From positions 1 to 64,000 of the forward strand of contig CAMDDZ010000014.1 of the NCBI GenBank assembly GCA_945893145.1: a stretch of 64,000 nucleotides of DNA. Reading direction: 5' to 3'. The DNA is from Rhodoplanes serenus. Lineage in GTDB: Bacteria > Pseudomonadota > Alphaproteobacteria > Rhizobiales > Xanthobacteraceae. A program made the position numbers and the translations under genes. Below the pieces are notes generated by a model. The model saw only the letters and a list, made by a program, of their open reading frames with translations. It ran no database searches and was not told where the DNA came from. Shown here one piece after another: positions 35,940 through 45,013 of this stretch; position 1 is the first letter of the stretch; each line of letters starts with the position of its first letter.

Positions 35940-36938
35940 TTATTTTTTGGGCGTGTCGGCGTTGAGTTGCTCCAGGATCGGTCGCCAGGTCTTTTGCTCG
36001 CTCTGCACGAACGTGACGACCTCCTCCGGCGTCGAGTGACGCACGAAGCCGCCGTTGGCTGCGAGCTTGGTGCCGACCTCCGGATCGGCGAGCGCGACGC
36101 GCATGTCGGCGTTGACCTTCTTGATGATGGCGTCCGGCGTGCCGAGCGGCGCCAGCATCACGTTCCAGGCGCCGACGAAGAAGTTGGGGATCGTCTCGGC
36201 GATGGTCGGCAGGTTCTCAAATCCCGGTGGCCGCTTCAGCGCGGTGGACGCGAGTCCCTTGATCAAATCGCCCTTGATGGCGGGCGCGAGGCCCGCATAG
36301 CCGTCGAGCACCAGCGGCACGCGGCCGCTCATCACGTCATTCATCGCCTGCGCCGGACCGCCCGCATAGGGGATGAGCTGAAGCTTGATGCCGGCGCGCT
36401 GCTCCAGCAGCAGCATGGTCAGGTGGGTCAGCCGGCCACGGCCGGTCGCCGCATAGGACACCTCGCCGGGCTTCTGCTTCGCCATGCGGATGACGTCGGC
36501 AATGGTGTTGATGCCCGACTTGTGCGAGGCGCCGATGTAGAGCGGCTGCTCGAGAACGACGCTGATCGAGGCGAAATCGCGCGGCAGTTCGATCGGTAGG
36601 TTGGGCGCGACGCCTGGCGCGCCACGCAACGATAGGAATGGCGAGGTTGCCGGCATGTACAGCGTGTAGCCGTCTGGTGGTGCCTCGGATGCGACCTTGG
36701 CGGAAATACCGCCGCCGGCGCCCGGCTGGTTGAGCGTGACGACCTGCTGGTTCCAGAGCCTGCTGAGCCTGTCGCCGAGGATGCGCAGCGCCGCGTCGTT
36801 GGCGCTGCCGGCCGCCGAGTCGATCACGATGCGCACCGGCTTGTTCGGGTAGTCGGACTGGGCGAAGGCGGGGCGTGCGGCAATGCTTGCGGCAAATCCG
36901 AGCGATCCGATCGAGAATTGACGCCGATTGAGTTTCAT
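35940..36938 (-). CDS. Bug-family tripartite tricarboxylate transporter substrate-binding protein
   Basis: MKLNRRQFSIGSLGFAASIAARPAFAQ (Tat-like signal); YPNKPVRIVIDSAAGSANDAALRIL. Confidence 0.85.
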   Translation of the reverse strand: MKLNRRQFSIGSLGFAASIAARPAFAQSDYPNKPVRIVIDSAAGSANDAALRILGDRLSRLWNQQVVTLNQPGAGGGISAKVASEAPPDGYTLYMPATSPFLSLRGAPGVAPNLPIELPRDFASISVVLEQPLYIGASHKSGINTIADVIRMAKQKPGEVSYAATGRGRLTHLTMLLLEQRAGIKLQLIPYAGGPAQAMNDVMSGRVPLVLDGYAGLAPAIKGDLIKGLASTALKRPPGFENLPTIAETIPNFFVGAWNVMLAPLGTPDAIIKKVNADMRVALADPEVGTKLAANGGFVRHSTPEEVVTFVQSEQKTWRPILEQLNADTPKK

Positions 36939-37065
36939 GACGATCCCCTCTGAAGCAGGCCAACGCAAAGCGCCGTGCTGTCGTGATCCGGATTTTTAGC
37001 GCGCCATGCTCGCCCGGACAGGCTGACTGAGGCAAGCCCGGCCATGACGGCTGCGATGCCGCACC

Positions 37066-37956
37066 TTAGCCCTTCGGCTTCGGCACCTGCTTCGCGTACC
37101 AATCGTAAATCTGCTGGCCGGTCCAATGCACCACGCCCGGGTGCTTGTTGATGTAGGCGTAGAGCTGCTCGAAATATTTGATGCGGTGCGCCTGGCCGGT
37201 GACGTAGGGGTGCACGCCGATGGCGAGGATGCGCGGGGACTCCTTGCTTTCCAGATAGAGCCGGTCGAAGGCGTCGCGCGTGCGGTTCAGCAGCACGTCG
37301 GACTCGTGGTGGTGCGACACCATCATGGTGATGTCGTTGATCTCGGCTGAGTAGGGGATCGCCAGCACCGGCCCGTGCGCGGTCTTCACCCAGATTGGCT
37401 GATCGTCGAGCACCCAGTCGCCAAACCACGTAAAGCCCGCCTTGGCGACGTAATCGAGCGTGTCGAACATTTGTCCACGGCCCGGCCCGAGCCAGCCGGT
37501 CGGGAACTTGCCGGTGAACTTCTGGAGAATGTCGATCGACTGCTGCATCACCTCGGCCTGCCGGTCGGCGATCTGCTGGATCGGCATCTGCACGTAGGAG
37601 TGCGCCATGAACTCCCAGCCGGCGTCGCGCGCCGCAGCCGTCGCTTCGGGATAGGTTTCGCAGACCCGCGCGTTAAGCGACATGGTCGGCGTGACCTTGG
37701 CTTTCTTCAGCGCGCGCATCAGCCGCCAGAAGCCGACCCGCATGCCGTACTCGTACCAGGTCCAGTTCGGCATATCGGGGATCACGCTCTGACCCTGCGG
37801 CGCGATCGAAAGCTGCCGCGCCATCGGCCGGGTGATCTCCCATTCCTCGATGTTGACCACCGACCACACGATCATGCGGCCCTTGCCGGGCAGTTTTAGC
37901 TTCGGCCGTGTGAAAGGTGACGAATAGCTGAAGCGGTCGCGCGGATAGGTGGTCAT
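37066..37956 (-). CDS. polysaccharide deacetylase-like (PuuE-type) protein
   Basis: KLPGKGRMIVWSVVNIEEWE...WYEYGMRVGFWR...HPYVTGQAHRIKYFEQLYAYI. Confidence 0.8.
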   Translation of the reverse strand: MTTYPRDRFSYSSPFTRPKLKLPGKGRMIVWSVVNIEEWEITRPMARQLSIAPQGQSVIPDMPNWTWYEYGMRVGFWRLMRALKKAKVTPTMSLNARVCETYPEATAAARDAGWEFMAHSYVQMPIQQIADRQAEVMQQSIDILQKFTGKFPTGWLGPGRGQMFDTLDYVAKAGFTWFGDWVLDDQPIWVKTAHGPVLAIPYSAEINDITMMVSHHHESDVLLNRTRDAFDRLYLESKESPRILAIGVHPYVTGQAHRIKYFEQLYAYINKHPGVVHWTGQQIYDWYAKQVPKPKG

Positions 37957-37965
37957 GCAAACTCC

Positions 37966-38075
37966 GGCTGTCATGCCCGCGTAAGCGGGCATCCAGTAAA
38001 CACCGTCTTATCGATTGTGCACAGAACGAATGGCCCCGGATACTGGATCGCCCGCCTTCGCGGGCGATGACAGCC
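37966..38075. repeat. 110-bp compound palindromic repeat element
   Basis: GGCTGTCATGCCCGCGTAAGCGGGCATCCAGTA ... TACTGGATCGCCCGCCTTCGCGGGCGATGACAGCC. Confidence 0.8.
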
Positions 38076-38080
38076 GAGGG

Positions 38081-39502
38081 TTAAGCAGGCTCCCGAGCCC
38101 GCTGCGCGGAGAGGATCGGCGGACGCCGGTCGGCAAATCCGGTGGCGTCGCAATAGGCGTGGGCGATGCGATAGACCATCGGCTCGGCGAAGGCATGGCC
38201 GGCGATCTGCATGGCGAGCGGCACGCCGCTGTCGGTAAAACCGGTCGGCACCGAGATGCACGGCGTTCCGGTGACATTGAACACAAGCCGGGCCTGCTGG
38301 TCGTAGGTGCGCGCGATAGCTGCCGGATCGTCGATCCGGCAGGGCAACAGCAGGCTCGACAGTGACACCACCGCGTCGAGATCGCGCATCGCATTGGCCA
38401 TCTCGGTGCACAGCGCGGCGCGGAGTTGCTGCGCCTTGATGTATTTCGCCGCCGACACGAAGGCTCCCGGCATTAGCCGGTTTCGGGTCAGCGCTGCGTA
38501 GTCCTGCGGCCGCTCCTGGATGTCGCGCTCGTGGATGGCGTAGGCCTCGGCCTGGTGGATGGTGCGGTTGCAGTCGGTCCACAGCGGCAGCGGCGAGACG
38601 CGGATGGTGCGCACCTCGGCGCCGAGCTGGCGCAGCACATTGCAGGCCTGCCCGATGGCGCGCACCTGGTCCGGATCGGCCTCGGCATCCTCGGTGTGGA
38701 AGTGTTCGATCAGGCCGATGCGCAAGCCCTTCACGCCAGCTTTCAGATCTTTGAGGCAATCGGCCGCCGCGCGCTTGCTGCTGGTCGGGTCGTTGGCGTC
38801 GTGGCCCTCGATGGTGTGGAACAGGATGGCGTTGTCCTCGACCGTGCGCGTCATCGGGCCGACGTGATCGAGTGAATAGGTCAGCGGAAACACGCCGGAG
38901 AGCGAAACCGCGCCGTAGGTGGGTTTCAGCCCGATGATGCCGCAGCAGGTCGCGGGATTGCGCACCGAGCCGCCGGTGTCGGTGCCCAGCGCAGCCGGCG
39001 CCATGCCGGCCGCAAGCGCGGCCGCCGAGCCGCTCGATGAGCCGCCCGGATGCAGGTCGCGGTTCCAGGGATTGCGCGCCGGCGGCCAGGGCAGATCGAA
39101 CGCCGGACCGCCGGTCGCGAACTCATGCAGCGCCACCTTGCCGAGCAGGATGGCGCCGGCGTCGTGCAGCTTCTTCACCACGAAAGAATCCGACGCCGCG
39201 CGATGGTCCTTGCGAATCTTGGAGTGGCAAGTGGTCGGCAGTCCTTCGATGTCGAAAATGTCTTTCGCCGCATAAGGCACACCGTGCATCGGGCCGCGGG
39301 CCTTGCCGCTGGCGATCTCGGCCTCGGCGGTCTTGGCCTGGGCCAGGGCCTTGTCGGCCGTCACCGCGATGAAGGCGTTGTAGTGCGCATCGATCGCGGC
39401 GATGCGGTCGAGCAGCGCCTTGGTCCATTCGACCGGGGACAGCGCGCGCGTACGCAGCAGCCGCGCGCCTTCGGCGACGGAGAGATAGGCGAGATCGGTC
39501 AT
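38081..39502 (-). CDS. amidase (amidase signature family)
   Basis: GPMHGVPYAAKDIFDIEGLPTTCHSKI...HPGGSSSGSAAALAAGMAPAALGTDTGGSVRNPATCCGIIGLKPTYG. Confidence 0.95.
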   Translation of the reverse strand: MTDLAYLSVAEGARLLRTRALSPVEWTKALLDRIAAIDAHYNAFIAVTADKALAQAKTAEAEIASGKARGPMHGVPYAAKDIFDIEGLPTTCHSKIRKDHRAASDSFVVKKLHDAGAILLGKVALHEFATGGPAFDLPWPPARNPWNRDLHPGGSSSGSAAALAAGMAPAALGTDTGGSVRNPATCCGIIGLKPTYGAVSLSGVFPLTYSLDHVGPMTRTVEDNAILFHTIEGHDANDPTSSKRAAADCLKDLKAGVKGLRIGLIEHFHTEDAEADPDQVRAIGQACNVLRQLGAEVRTIRVSPLPLWTDCNRTIHQAEAYAIHERDIQERPQDYAALTRNRLMPGAFVSAAKYIKAQQLRAALCTEMANAMRDLDAVVSLSSLLLPCRIDDPAAIARTYDQQARLVFNVTGTPCISVPTGFTDSGVPLAMQIAGHAFAEPMVYRIAHAYCDATGFADRRPPILSAQRAREPA

Positions 39503-39705
39503 GCGTCGGGCTCGAAGCGGGCGGGATTGAACACGTGCGCGGGCGTGACGATCGGCGACGTGCCCTTGGGCGGCGCGCCAAGCGGGCGCGTGCCACGCTC
39601 GTAGGCAGCCTTCACGCCTTCGGGAAAGAGCTGCAGCGCTTTGCCGAGACCTTGCTGCTCGGCAGCCAGCCGGGTTTGCTCGGGCACTTTCGCAACGTCA
39701 CTCAT
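39499..39705 (-). CDS. 68-aa hypothetical protein in Rieske/amidase operon
   Basis: MSDVAKVPEQTRLAAEQQGLGKALQLFPEGVKAAYERGTRPLGAPP...; ATGA overlap with amidase start. Confidence 0.65.
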   Translation of the reverse strand: MSDVAKVPEQTRLAAEQQGLGKALQLFPEGVKAAYERGTRPLGAPPKGTSPIVTPAHVFNPARFEPDA

Positions 39706-39713
39706 GGCTGCGG

Positions 39714-41006
39714 CTAACCAACGGCGCGCAGCGGCTTGGGCGCCGGCTTGTGCGCCTCGTAGATGCGGCACACCTCGTCGGTGATCGGCGAATGCGCGGC
39801 GTGGATGCGCATCATCCAACTCCGCATGCCTTCCGCATTGTGGTGCTTGTCGCCCTCGTTCGGCAGGTCGATGCACTCGTTCTGCGCCGGATTGCGGAAG
39901 GTGAACATCGGGTCCTTGCCTTCCTCGACCTTCTTGATCTCACGGCGGAGCACGCGGCGATAAAGCGCGATGCCATTGTCGGAGGCGCCGAGGTTCTCGT
40001 GAGTGCGGTCGGCGATCGGCCCTTGCGTGATCCACGCCATGATGTCCTGGGCGTCGACGTTGTCGAGGATGAACTCGCCGTTCTGGTCTTTGAACGGCAC
40101 GTGGTAGGTGTGCACTTTGTCGAGCAGATGCGCCGGCACCTTGGCGGCCTTCGGTGGCACGTAAGCGGTGAACCAAAGATGCATGGTGTGCGTGTCGTCC
40201 ATCGGCACGCGGATCTGGAACGCGTAGTAGCGCGAGTCGACCCGCTCGTCGCCAGCGCCGACCGACAGGATGTTCGGGAACACGATCGGGTGGCCGACCT
40301 TCCAGTCGTCGCAGTCCTCCGACTGGCCGGTCAGCAGGCGATGCTTGGTGATGCCGTGATCGAATTCGCGAAACGCGATCTTCTCGTGGTGCGAGCTGAT
40401 CGCGACCTTCTGCGCCTGGCCCTTTTGCTCCTTGATGAACTCCCACGTGTGGCCGTGCAGCCATTCGGTGTGCACCGGATCGAGCGAGTTCTCCATGATC
40501 TGCAGCCAGTTGCACGGCACCACGGTGTGGCCGAGCATTCGGATGGTGCCTTCGCGGACGAAGCCGTCGATGCGCGGCACCAGCGGCTTGGATTCGGCGG
40601 GACCGAGATAGGCCCAGATCACGCCGGCCTGTTCCTCGACCGCATAGGCCGGGGTCTTCACCTTGTTGCGGAACTGGCTCTTCTCCGGCTCGTTCGGCTG
40701 CGCCAGGCACTCGCCGCCGCGGCCGAACTCCCAGCCGTGATAGGGGCAGCGGATGCCGTCCTTGGTCGGGATGCCGTAGGCGAGCGAAGCGTGGCGGTGC
40801 GGGCAGGCCTCGGTGATCAGGCCGAGCCGGCCTTGCCGGTCGCGGAACAGCACCAGGTCCTCGCCCAGGATGCGGACGCGCTTGTTCCACTTCTTGTCGA
40901 GCTCCGACAGCGCCGCGATCGGATGCCAGTAGCGGCGCATCAGGTCGCCGCACGGCGTGCCGGGTCCGATCCGCGTGAGCAGGTCGTTTTGCTCGGCTGT
41001 CAGCAT
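39714..41006 (-). CDS. Rieske 2Fe-2S oxygenase alpha subunit
   Basis: CPHRHASLAYGIPTKDGIRCPYHGWEF Rieske motif; NSLDPVHTEWLHGH mononuclear iron region. Confidence 0.9.
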   Translation of the reverse strand: MLTAEQNDLLTRIGPGTPCGDLMRRYWHPIAALSELDKKWNKRVRILGEDLVLFRDRQGRLGLITEACPHRHASLAYGIPTKDGIRCPYHGWEFGRGGECLAQPNEPEKSQFRNKVKTPAYAVEEQAGVIWAYLGPAESKPLVPRIDGFVREGTIRMLGHTVVPCNWLQIMENSLDPVHTEWLHGHTWEFIKEQKGQAQKVAISSHHEKIAFREFDHGITKHRLLTGQSEDCDDWKVGHPIVFPNILSVGAGDERVDSRYYAFQIRVPMDDTHTMHLWFTAYVPPKAAKVPAHLLDKVHTYHVPFKDQNGEFILDNVDAQDIMAWITQGPIADRTHENLGASDNGIALYRRVLRREIKKVEEGKDPMFTFRNPAQNECIDLPNEGDKHHNAEGMRSWMMRIHAAHSPITDEVCRIYEAHKPAPKPLRAVG

Positions 41007-41088
41007 GGCTGGCTCTCCTGTTCAGGGGCTTTCCCTCAGTTTACCCTTGCGCCGCAACGGTGACCAGACGAGCGGCGGTAGCCCAGAT

Positions 41089-42243
41089 ATGCCATCCAGA
41101 ATTCGCATCGGGATCGTGGGGATGGGGGCGGCCGGCTGGGCTTTCGTTCCCGCGATTCGCGGCAATTTGGCATTCGAATTGGCGGCCATCGCCGAGCCCG
41201 ATCCGGCTATGCGCGAGACGGCGGTGACCGAAACCGGCGCCGTGCCCTACTCGGATTTGCCGTCGATGCTGCGCGACGCCAAGCTCGACGCCATCTATGT
41301 CGCGACGCCCACGGAGCTCCATCCCGATCACGTTGCGCAGGTTTGCGCCGCGAAGAAGCACGTGCTGACCGAAAAGCCGATGGCGATTCGAGTGGAGCAG
41401 GCGCAGCAGATGGTCGAGGCCGCGGAGCGCGCCGGTGTCGTGCTGCAGGTCGGCCATTCGCATTCCTACGATCTGCCGATCGCGAGGATGCGGGAGATCG
41501 TTGCCTCCGGCGCGCTCGGCCGCGTCCGCATGATCCACACCTGGAATTTTACCGACTGGATGGCGCGGCCGCGCCGCGCCGCCGAGCTCGACATCGGACA
41601 GGGCGGCGGCGTCACCTACCGCCAGGGCGCGCACCAGATCGATATTCTGCGATTGCTCGGCGGCGGGCTGGTGAAGAGCGTGCGCGCCACGACGTTCGAC
41701 TGGGACGCGAGCCGGCGCTCGATCGGCGCGCACACGATCTTCCTGAATTTCACCGACGGCACAGCGGCGACCGCCATCTACAACGGCTACGGCCGTTTGT
41801 CCGCCGCCGAATTGACCGGCGGCGTCGGCGAATGGGGTCTGGAGGAAAAGCCGCGCGGGGAAACGAAACCTGCTGCGGCACTTTCTCCGGAGCAAGAGCT
41901 TGCCGTGAAGCGCAAGCGGGCGCGCACCGCTATTCCGGCAAACGCGCCGCATCAGCCGCATTTCGGCCTGACGCTGGTGAGCTGCGAGCGCGGCGACATC
42001 CGGCAATCGCCGGACGGTTTGCTGGTCTATTCGGACCAGGGCCGCGAAAAGATCGCGCTGCCAAAGGACAAGTCGCCACGCGATCTGGTGATCGCGGAAT
42101 TCGCCGATGCGGTGAGCGGCATGGCCACGACCCACACCGGCCGTTGGGGCGTGGCCAATCTCGAAGTCTGCACCGCGGCGATCGAATCCTCGCGCACCGG
42201 CCGGGAAATCGAATTGAAGCATCAGGTCGCGGTGGCGAAATAG
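41089..42243 (+). CDS. Gfo/Idh/MocA family oxidoreductase
   Basis: IRIGIVGMGAAGWAFVPAIRGN, VATPTELHPDHVAQVCAAKKHVLTEKPMAI. Confidence 0.9.
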   Translation: MPSRIRIGIVGMGAAGWAFVPAIRGNLAFELAAIAEPDPAMRETAVTETGAVPYSDLPSMLRDAKLDAIYVATPTELHPDHVAQVCAAKKHVLTEKPMAIRVEQAQQMVEAAERAGVVLQVGHSHSYDLPIARMREIVASGALGRVRMIHTWNFTDWMARPRRAAELDIGQGGGVTYRQGAHQIDILRLLGGGLVKSVRATTFDWDASRRSIGAHTIFLNFTDGTAATAIYNGYGRLSAAELTGGVGEWGLEEKPRGETKPAAALSPEQELAVKRKRARTAIPANAPHQPHFGLTLVSCERGDIRQSPDGLLVYSDQGREKIALPKDKSPRDLVIAEFADAVSGMATTHTGRWGVANLEVCTAAIESSRTGREIELKHQVAVAK

Positions 42244-42254
42244 GCGGAGCGTTC

Positions 42255-42611
42255 ATGCAGCCGATCAAGCTGAAAATTTCGTCCGATGGCGCGCACGCGA
42301 CGCTCGCGCTTGCGGGCGCGACCGCGGACCTGTCTGCACCGGACATCGACCATCTGATCCGCGATCTCGCCGCCATGCGCGCTAAGATGACGCCGGTGCA
42401 TCCGGCCGAGCCGCCCGCCGATCCGGCCAAGGTTCATCACAGCGACAATCTGCTCTGGAGCGTGAAAGCCGCGCCGCAGAAATCCACGATACAATTCGCC
42501 ACCCAGCATCCCGGTCTCGGCTGGATCGTGATGTGGCTATCGCGGGCGCAGGTCGAGGATTTGCAGACCAGCTTCGAATTCGAACTGGTGAAGATTCCAG
42601 AGGGCCGATGA
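42255..42611 (+). CDS. 118-aa hypothetical protein
   Basis: MQPIKLKISSDGAHATLALAGATADLSAPDIDHLIRDLAAMRAKM...; ATGA overlap with next CDS. Confidence 0.65.
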   Translation: MQPIKLKISSDGAHATLALAGATADLSAPDIDHLIRDLAAMRAKMTPVHPAEPPADPAKVHHSDNLLWSVKAAPQKSTIQFATQHPGLGWIVMWLSRAQVEDLQTSFEFELVKIPEGR

Positions 42612-43615
42612 AACGCATTCTCCCCATCGCGGCGTCGCTCGTTGCAACGCTTGCGCTCTCGGCAACGGCCCGCGCACAGACCGTCGAGGAATTCTATCGG
42701 GGTCGCACCGTCAACATCATCGTCGGTTTCTCGGCTGGCGGCGGCTATGACCTCTACGCGCGGCTGTTCGGCCGCCACATCGGCCGGCACATTCCGGGCA
42801 ATCCGACGATTGCGGTGCAGAACATGCCCGGCGCGGGAAGCCTGAAGGCCACGCAATACGTTTACAACGTCGCCAACAAAGACGGTCTGACGCTCGGCTC
42901 GGTCAGCCGCGGCATGCTCGCCGAGCCGCTGCTCTCCGGCGCCAACTTCGATCCAAATAAATTCTCCTGGCTCGGCAGCATCACCAGCGAGACCTCGGTC
43001 TGCGCCACCTGGAAAACGTCGCCGGTGAAAACCTGGGACGACATGTTTAAGCGCGAGTTCAGCCTCGGTAGCAACTCGGTCGGCGACGACACAGCGTCGT
43101 TTGCGCTGATCATGCGCAACGTGTTCGGCGCCAAGGTGAAGCTCGTCACCGGCTATCCGGGCGGCAACGACGTCAATCTGGCGATGGAGCGCGGCGAGGT
43201 CGACGGCCGCTGCGGCTGGTCGTGGTCGAGCCTGAAGAGCCAGAAGCAGTGGCTGCCGAACATCAGCGTGCTGGTGCAGTTCAATCTGGAAAAGAATCCA
43301 GACCTGCCCAACGTGCCGATGGCGCTCGAGAAGGCCTCGAACGATGAGCAGCGTCAGGTGCTGCGGCTTTTGATCGCGGGGCAATACGTCGGGCGGCCGT
43401 TCTTCAGCTCGCCGGACATCCCCGCTGACCGCAAGGCTGCCTTGCGCGCCGCATTCGACGCGACCATGAAGGACCCGCAGTTCCTGGCGGACGCTGCGAA
43501 AGTCGATATGGAGATCACGCCGGTTTCCGCAGGAACGATCGAGGCCTTCCTCGCCGAACTCTACAAGACCCCGAAGGAGATCGCGGCCAAGGCCGGAGCG
43601 GCGATCCGGAACTGA
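42608..43615 (+). CDS. Bug-like periplasmic substrate-binding protein
   Basis: Signal peptide; VEEFYRGRTVNIIVGFSAGGGYDLYARLFGRHIGRHIPGNPTIAVQNMPGAGS. Confidence 0.85.
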   Translation: MKRILPIAASLVATLALSATARAQTVEEFYRGRTVNIIVGFSAGGGYDLYARLFGRHIGRHIPGNPTIAVQNMPGAGSLKATQYVYNVANKDGLTLGSVSRGMLAEPLLSGANFDPNKFSWLGSITSETSVCATWKTSPVKTWDDMFKREFSLGSNSVGDDTASFALIMRNVFGAKVKLVTGYPGGNDVNLAMERGEVDGRCGWSWSSLKSQKQWLPNISVLVQFNLEKNPDLPNVPMALEKASNDEQRQVLRLLIAGQYVGRPFFSSPDIPADRKAALRAAFDATMKDPQFLADAAKVDMEITPVSAGTIEAFLAELYKTPKEIAAKAGAAIRN

Positions 43616-43648
43616 CGACCCGAAAGGTTTGCAAGTCCGCTCGTCTCG

Positions 43649-45013
43649 ATGCGACTTTTGAGCTATTCTAATCTCATGCAAAACGCCGGTTTCGAACAAG
43701 CCCTCACTTCGCGTGTCGACGAGATGGTCGACGCTTGCACCAAATGCGGGGCCTGCTTCGAGGTCTGCCCGATTGCCGCGCCGGCCGGGCTCGGCAGCGC
43801 CGATTCGAAGGCGGTGGTGTCCGGCGTGCTCGACATCCTGCGGTTTGGCAAAGGCCCGGAGGAATCGCAGAAGTGGGCCAAGGCCTGCATGGCGAGCGGC
43901 GAGTGCATCAAGGCTTGCAACTACGGCGTCAACCCGCGCTTTCTTTTGACGATGGCGCGACTTGCCATGATGCGGAACGAGAAGGAGCCGGTGGATCGCC
44001 GCAAGCAGGGCGTCACCGTGTTCCGCAAGATCGGCGAGGACGTCAGCGTTTTGTCGCGGCTGCAGCTCTCCGAGGAGTCGCTGATTCGGCTCGGCCAGAA
44101 GCCGTCGAAGGAGCCGTCGCGCACTGAGCTGCCCGATGTGGTGTTCTACACCGGCTGCAACGTGCTGAAGACGCCGCACATCGCGCTGCTATGCCTCGAT
44201 ATCATGGACATGATCGGCACCGATTATCGGGTGATGGGCGGGCCGACCCATTGCTGCGGCACCGCGCAGCTTCGCGCCGGCGACATCGACACGCTCGGCC
44301 GCTTCGCCAACAACACCATCCAGAAGCTTACGCAATCGAAGACCAAGCAGGTGCTGGCGTGGTGCCCGAGCTGCGTCATGCAGTTCGGCGAGACCGTGCT
44401 GCCGACCGTGCAACGCGCGACCGGCGAGATGCCATTCGACATGACGCCGTTCATGCCCTTCCTGCATGCCAAGCTCGACGCGCTGCGGCCGTTGCTGAAG
44501 AACCGCGTTGAGATGACGGTGGCGCTGCATCGGCATCCGGGCATCGCTGGCGTCATGGAAGCGGCCGAAGAGCTGTTGCGCGCCGTGCCTGGTATCACAA
44601 TCGTCAAGCTCGACGTGCCGGCGGTCGGCCTGCAGAGCGTCAATCTCGCGACCTTGCCGAAGTTCAAAGCCGAGCTTCAGCTCAAGGAACTGGAAGCTGC
44701 GCGTAAGGCCGGCATCGATGCGCTGGTCGCAGTTTATCATTCCGATCACCGCGAGCTGTGCGCGCACGAGCGCGATTGGCCGTTCAAGATCATGAACATT
44801 CTTGAGGTCATCGGCGAAAGCATGGGCTTGCGTCAGGACGACCACTACAAGAGCCTGAAGATCAAGCAGGACGTCGATGCGATCATCACCGACGCGTCCG
44901 ACCTGATGAAGCGTCACGGTGTCGATCTCGACACCGCCCGCAAGGTGATCGTGAACGGCATGCTGGGCGACCAGCCGTTGCCGTTGCAGGGCAAGCAGGC
45001 GGCTGCAGGTTAA
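43649..45013 (+). CDS. heterodisulfide reductase/GlpC-like Fe-S protein with CCG domains
   Basis: CTKCGACFEVCP, CMASGECIKACNYG, HCCGTAQLRAGD, WCPSCVMQF. Confidence 0.85.
   Translation: MRLLSYSNLMQNAGFEQALTSRVDEMVDACTKCGACFEVCPIAAPAGLGSADSKAVVSGVLDILRFGKGPEESQKWAKACMASGECIKACNYGVNPRFLLTMARLAMMRNEKEPVDRRKQGVTVFRKIGEDVSVLSRLQLSEESLIRLGQKPSKEPSRTELPDVVFYTGCNVLKTPHIALLCLDIMDMIGTDYRVMGGPTHCCGTAQLRAGDIDTLGRFANNTIQKLTQSKTKQVLAWCPSCVMQFGETVLPTVQRATGEMPFDMTPFMPFLHAKLDALRPLLKNRVEMTVALHRHPGIAGVMEAAEELLRAVPGITIVKLDVPAVGLQSVNLATLPKFKAELQLKELEAARKAGIDALVAVYHSDHRELCAHERDWPFKIMNILEVIGESMGLRQDDHYKSLKIKQDVDAIITDASDLMKRHGVDLDTARKVIVNGMLGDQPLPLQGKQAAAG

Noticed and set aside
42437-44179. 580-aa ORF on - strand
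   Set aside because: Antisense to the Bug-like receptor and Fe-S protein genes, which have clear motifs.
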